From Flavobacteriaceae bacterium (GTDB taxonomy: Bacteria > Bacteroidota > Bacteroidia > Flavobacteriales > Weeksellaceae), in assembly GCA_018260565.1 (NCBI GenBank), contig JAGLAZ010000003.1, positions 41,540 to 105,539 of the forward strand: a stretch of 64,000 bases of DNA, given 5' to 3'. The notes under the pieces were generated by a model. That model saw nothing but the letters and a program-made list of their open reading frames with translations. It was not told the origin of the DNA and searched no databases. Made by a program: the position numbers and the translations under genes. This document shows positions 63,218 to 64,000 of this stretch, in pieces. Position 1 is the stretch's first letter. Every line of letters starts with the position of its first letter.

Positions 63218-64000
63218 TTAACGCTTATCAACCATTCTCACCCGAGTGATTTCATATTCTTGTAAAATGTTATGCATAAGTGTTTCAACTGAAAGAATTT
63301 CCTTGACATAATTAGAAGCTTGTCCTATTTCCAATTCCCCTTCTTCTAAATCTCCCAAAAACATCCCTGCTTTTGCTCGGCCTCGACCTAAATGTTCTTT
63401 TAAATCTTCAACAGAGCCACCAGCCTTATATATTCCGACGAATTCTTCGTAAAGTTTATTTTTAACTAATCTCACCGGAGCCAATTCCTTTAATGTAAGT
63501 GCCGTCCCCCCTTCCTGCATAGAAGTAATTTTTTCTTTCCAAGATGGATGTCCGGAACTCTCTTGTGTAGCTGCAAATGCACTTCCTATTTGCACTGCAT
63601 CTGCACCCAAACTCATAGCCGCAAACATTTGTCTCCCTGTGGCTATTCCGCCAGCTGTTATTACAGGAATTTTTACGGCATCGCATACAGCAGGTATTAA
63701 TGACAGTGTGGTAGTCTCTTCTCTACCATTATGCCCTCCTGCCTCAAAGCCTTCTGCAACTACGGCATCCACACCCGCGGCTTCGGCTTTCATGGCAAAT
63801 TTGGTGGAGGAAACCACATGAACTACTGTTATTCCTTCGGCTTTTAATCTAGAAGTGTACTGTGCAGGATTTCCAGCGCTGGTAAAAACTATTTTAACGC
63901 CTTCTCGGATTGAAATATCAATTAAGTCTTCAATATTTGGATATAATAAAGGAATATTTACTCCCCACGAAACTGAATTTTCGCCTTCATCACATGCTTT
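63218..64000 (-). CDS. Nitronate monooxygenase/FabK-like FMN enzyme (partial)
   Basis: The 3' 260 codons of a gene that continues past the window edge. TIM-barrel FMN protein: VVAEGFEAGGHNG, ITAGGIATGRQMFAAMSLGADAVQIGS and a GHPSWKEKI stretch match nitronate monooxygenases and the related FabK enoyl-ACP reductases. Which of the two cannot be told without the missing N-terminus. The upstream codons are open to 64000, so the GTG inside the window is not the start. Confidence 0.85.
   Translation of the reverse strand, partial: KACDEGENSVSWGVNIPLLYPNIEDLIDISIREGVKIVFTSAGNPAQYTSRLKAEGITVVHVVSSTKFAMKAEAAGVDAVVAEGFEAGGHNGREETTTLSLIPAVCDAVKIPVITAGGIATGRQMFAAMSLGADAVQIGSAFAATQESSGHPSWKEKITSMQEGGTALTLKELAPVRLVKNKLYEEFVGIYKAGGSVEDLKEHLGRGRAKAGMFLGDLEEGELEIGQASNYVKEILSVETLMHNILQEYEITRVRMVDKR

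Overview
The window is AT-rich, densely packed chromosome from a member of the phylum Bacteroidota, most likely a flavobacterium of the Chryseobacterium/Weeksellaceae type. Evidence: type IX secretion (Por) C-terminal sorting domains, a TamB-like protein, an S46 dipeptidyl peptidase, transketolase split into two genes, atpD-atpC apart from other ATP synthase genes, genes without obvious Shine-Dalgarno sequences, and many copies of the Bacteroidota -7 promoter element TAnnTTTG upstream of genes on both strands. The exact genus cannot be fixed from sequence reading alone.

Layout. 0-5.6 kb: a secreted protein, a sodium/solute symporter coupled to a frameshifted secreted protein, the two transketolase subunits, a small membrane protein and an Lrp/AsnC regulator. 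5.8-13.6 kb: tamB back to back with tsaD-rsmE, then rpsF-rpsR-rplI. 13.6-18.2 kb: a thioredoxin-like protein, a lipid A type acyltransferase, a glycosyltransferase, a DnaQ-type exonuclease that seems to start with CTG, and two tandem PPK2 polyphosphate kinases. 18.4-28.0 kb: odhA-odhB (2-oxoglutarate dehydrogenase) and a complete cyanophycin locus: cyanophycin synthetase coupled to an unknown SRPBCC/GyrI-like protein on the minus strand, and cyanophycinase plus isoaspartyl peptidase on the plus strand. 28.0-32.0 kb is a decaying island: a frameshifted T9SS cargo gene, a second frameshifted secreted-protein gene, a small lipoprotein gene whose start codon is ATT, a stop-riddled outer-membrane barrel pseudogene, and a cluster of repeat-like sequences including a GC-rich perfect 17-bp inverted repeat.

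32.0-48.5 kb is mostly housekeeping: rpsO-pnp, an MBL-fold hydrolase, tRNA-Leu(CAA), a ferredoxin reductase-ferredoxin pair, pepD, recR with two glycosyltransferases, lipA behind an ECF-type sigma factor, and atpD-atpC. 48.6-64 kb holds ribF, terC, an M13 peptidase, cinA, a DPP11-type S46 peptidase, an acidic unknown protein with a probable leaderless transcript, a coiled-coil protein whose C-terminal zinc ribbon has lost its cysteines, a Nif3 family protein, a 1405-residue multi-domain T9SS-secreted protein, and the 3' part of a nitronate monooxygenase-like gene.

Working together: the two PPK2 enzymes (polyphosphate) and the cyanophycin genes (nitrogen polymer) put two storage-polymer systems within 12 kb. 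S46 and M13 peptidases and PepD suggest a peptide-consuming lifestyle that could feed aspartate and arginine into cyanophycin. The strongest unknown is the SRPBCC/GyrI-like gene translationally coupled to cphA.
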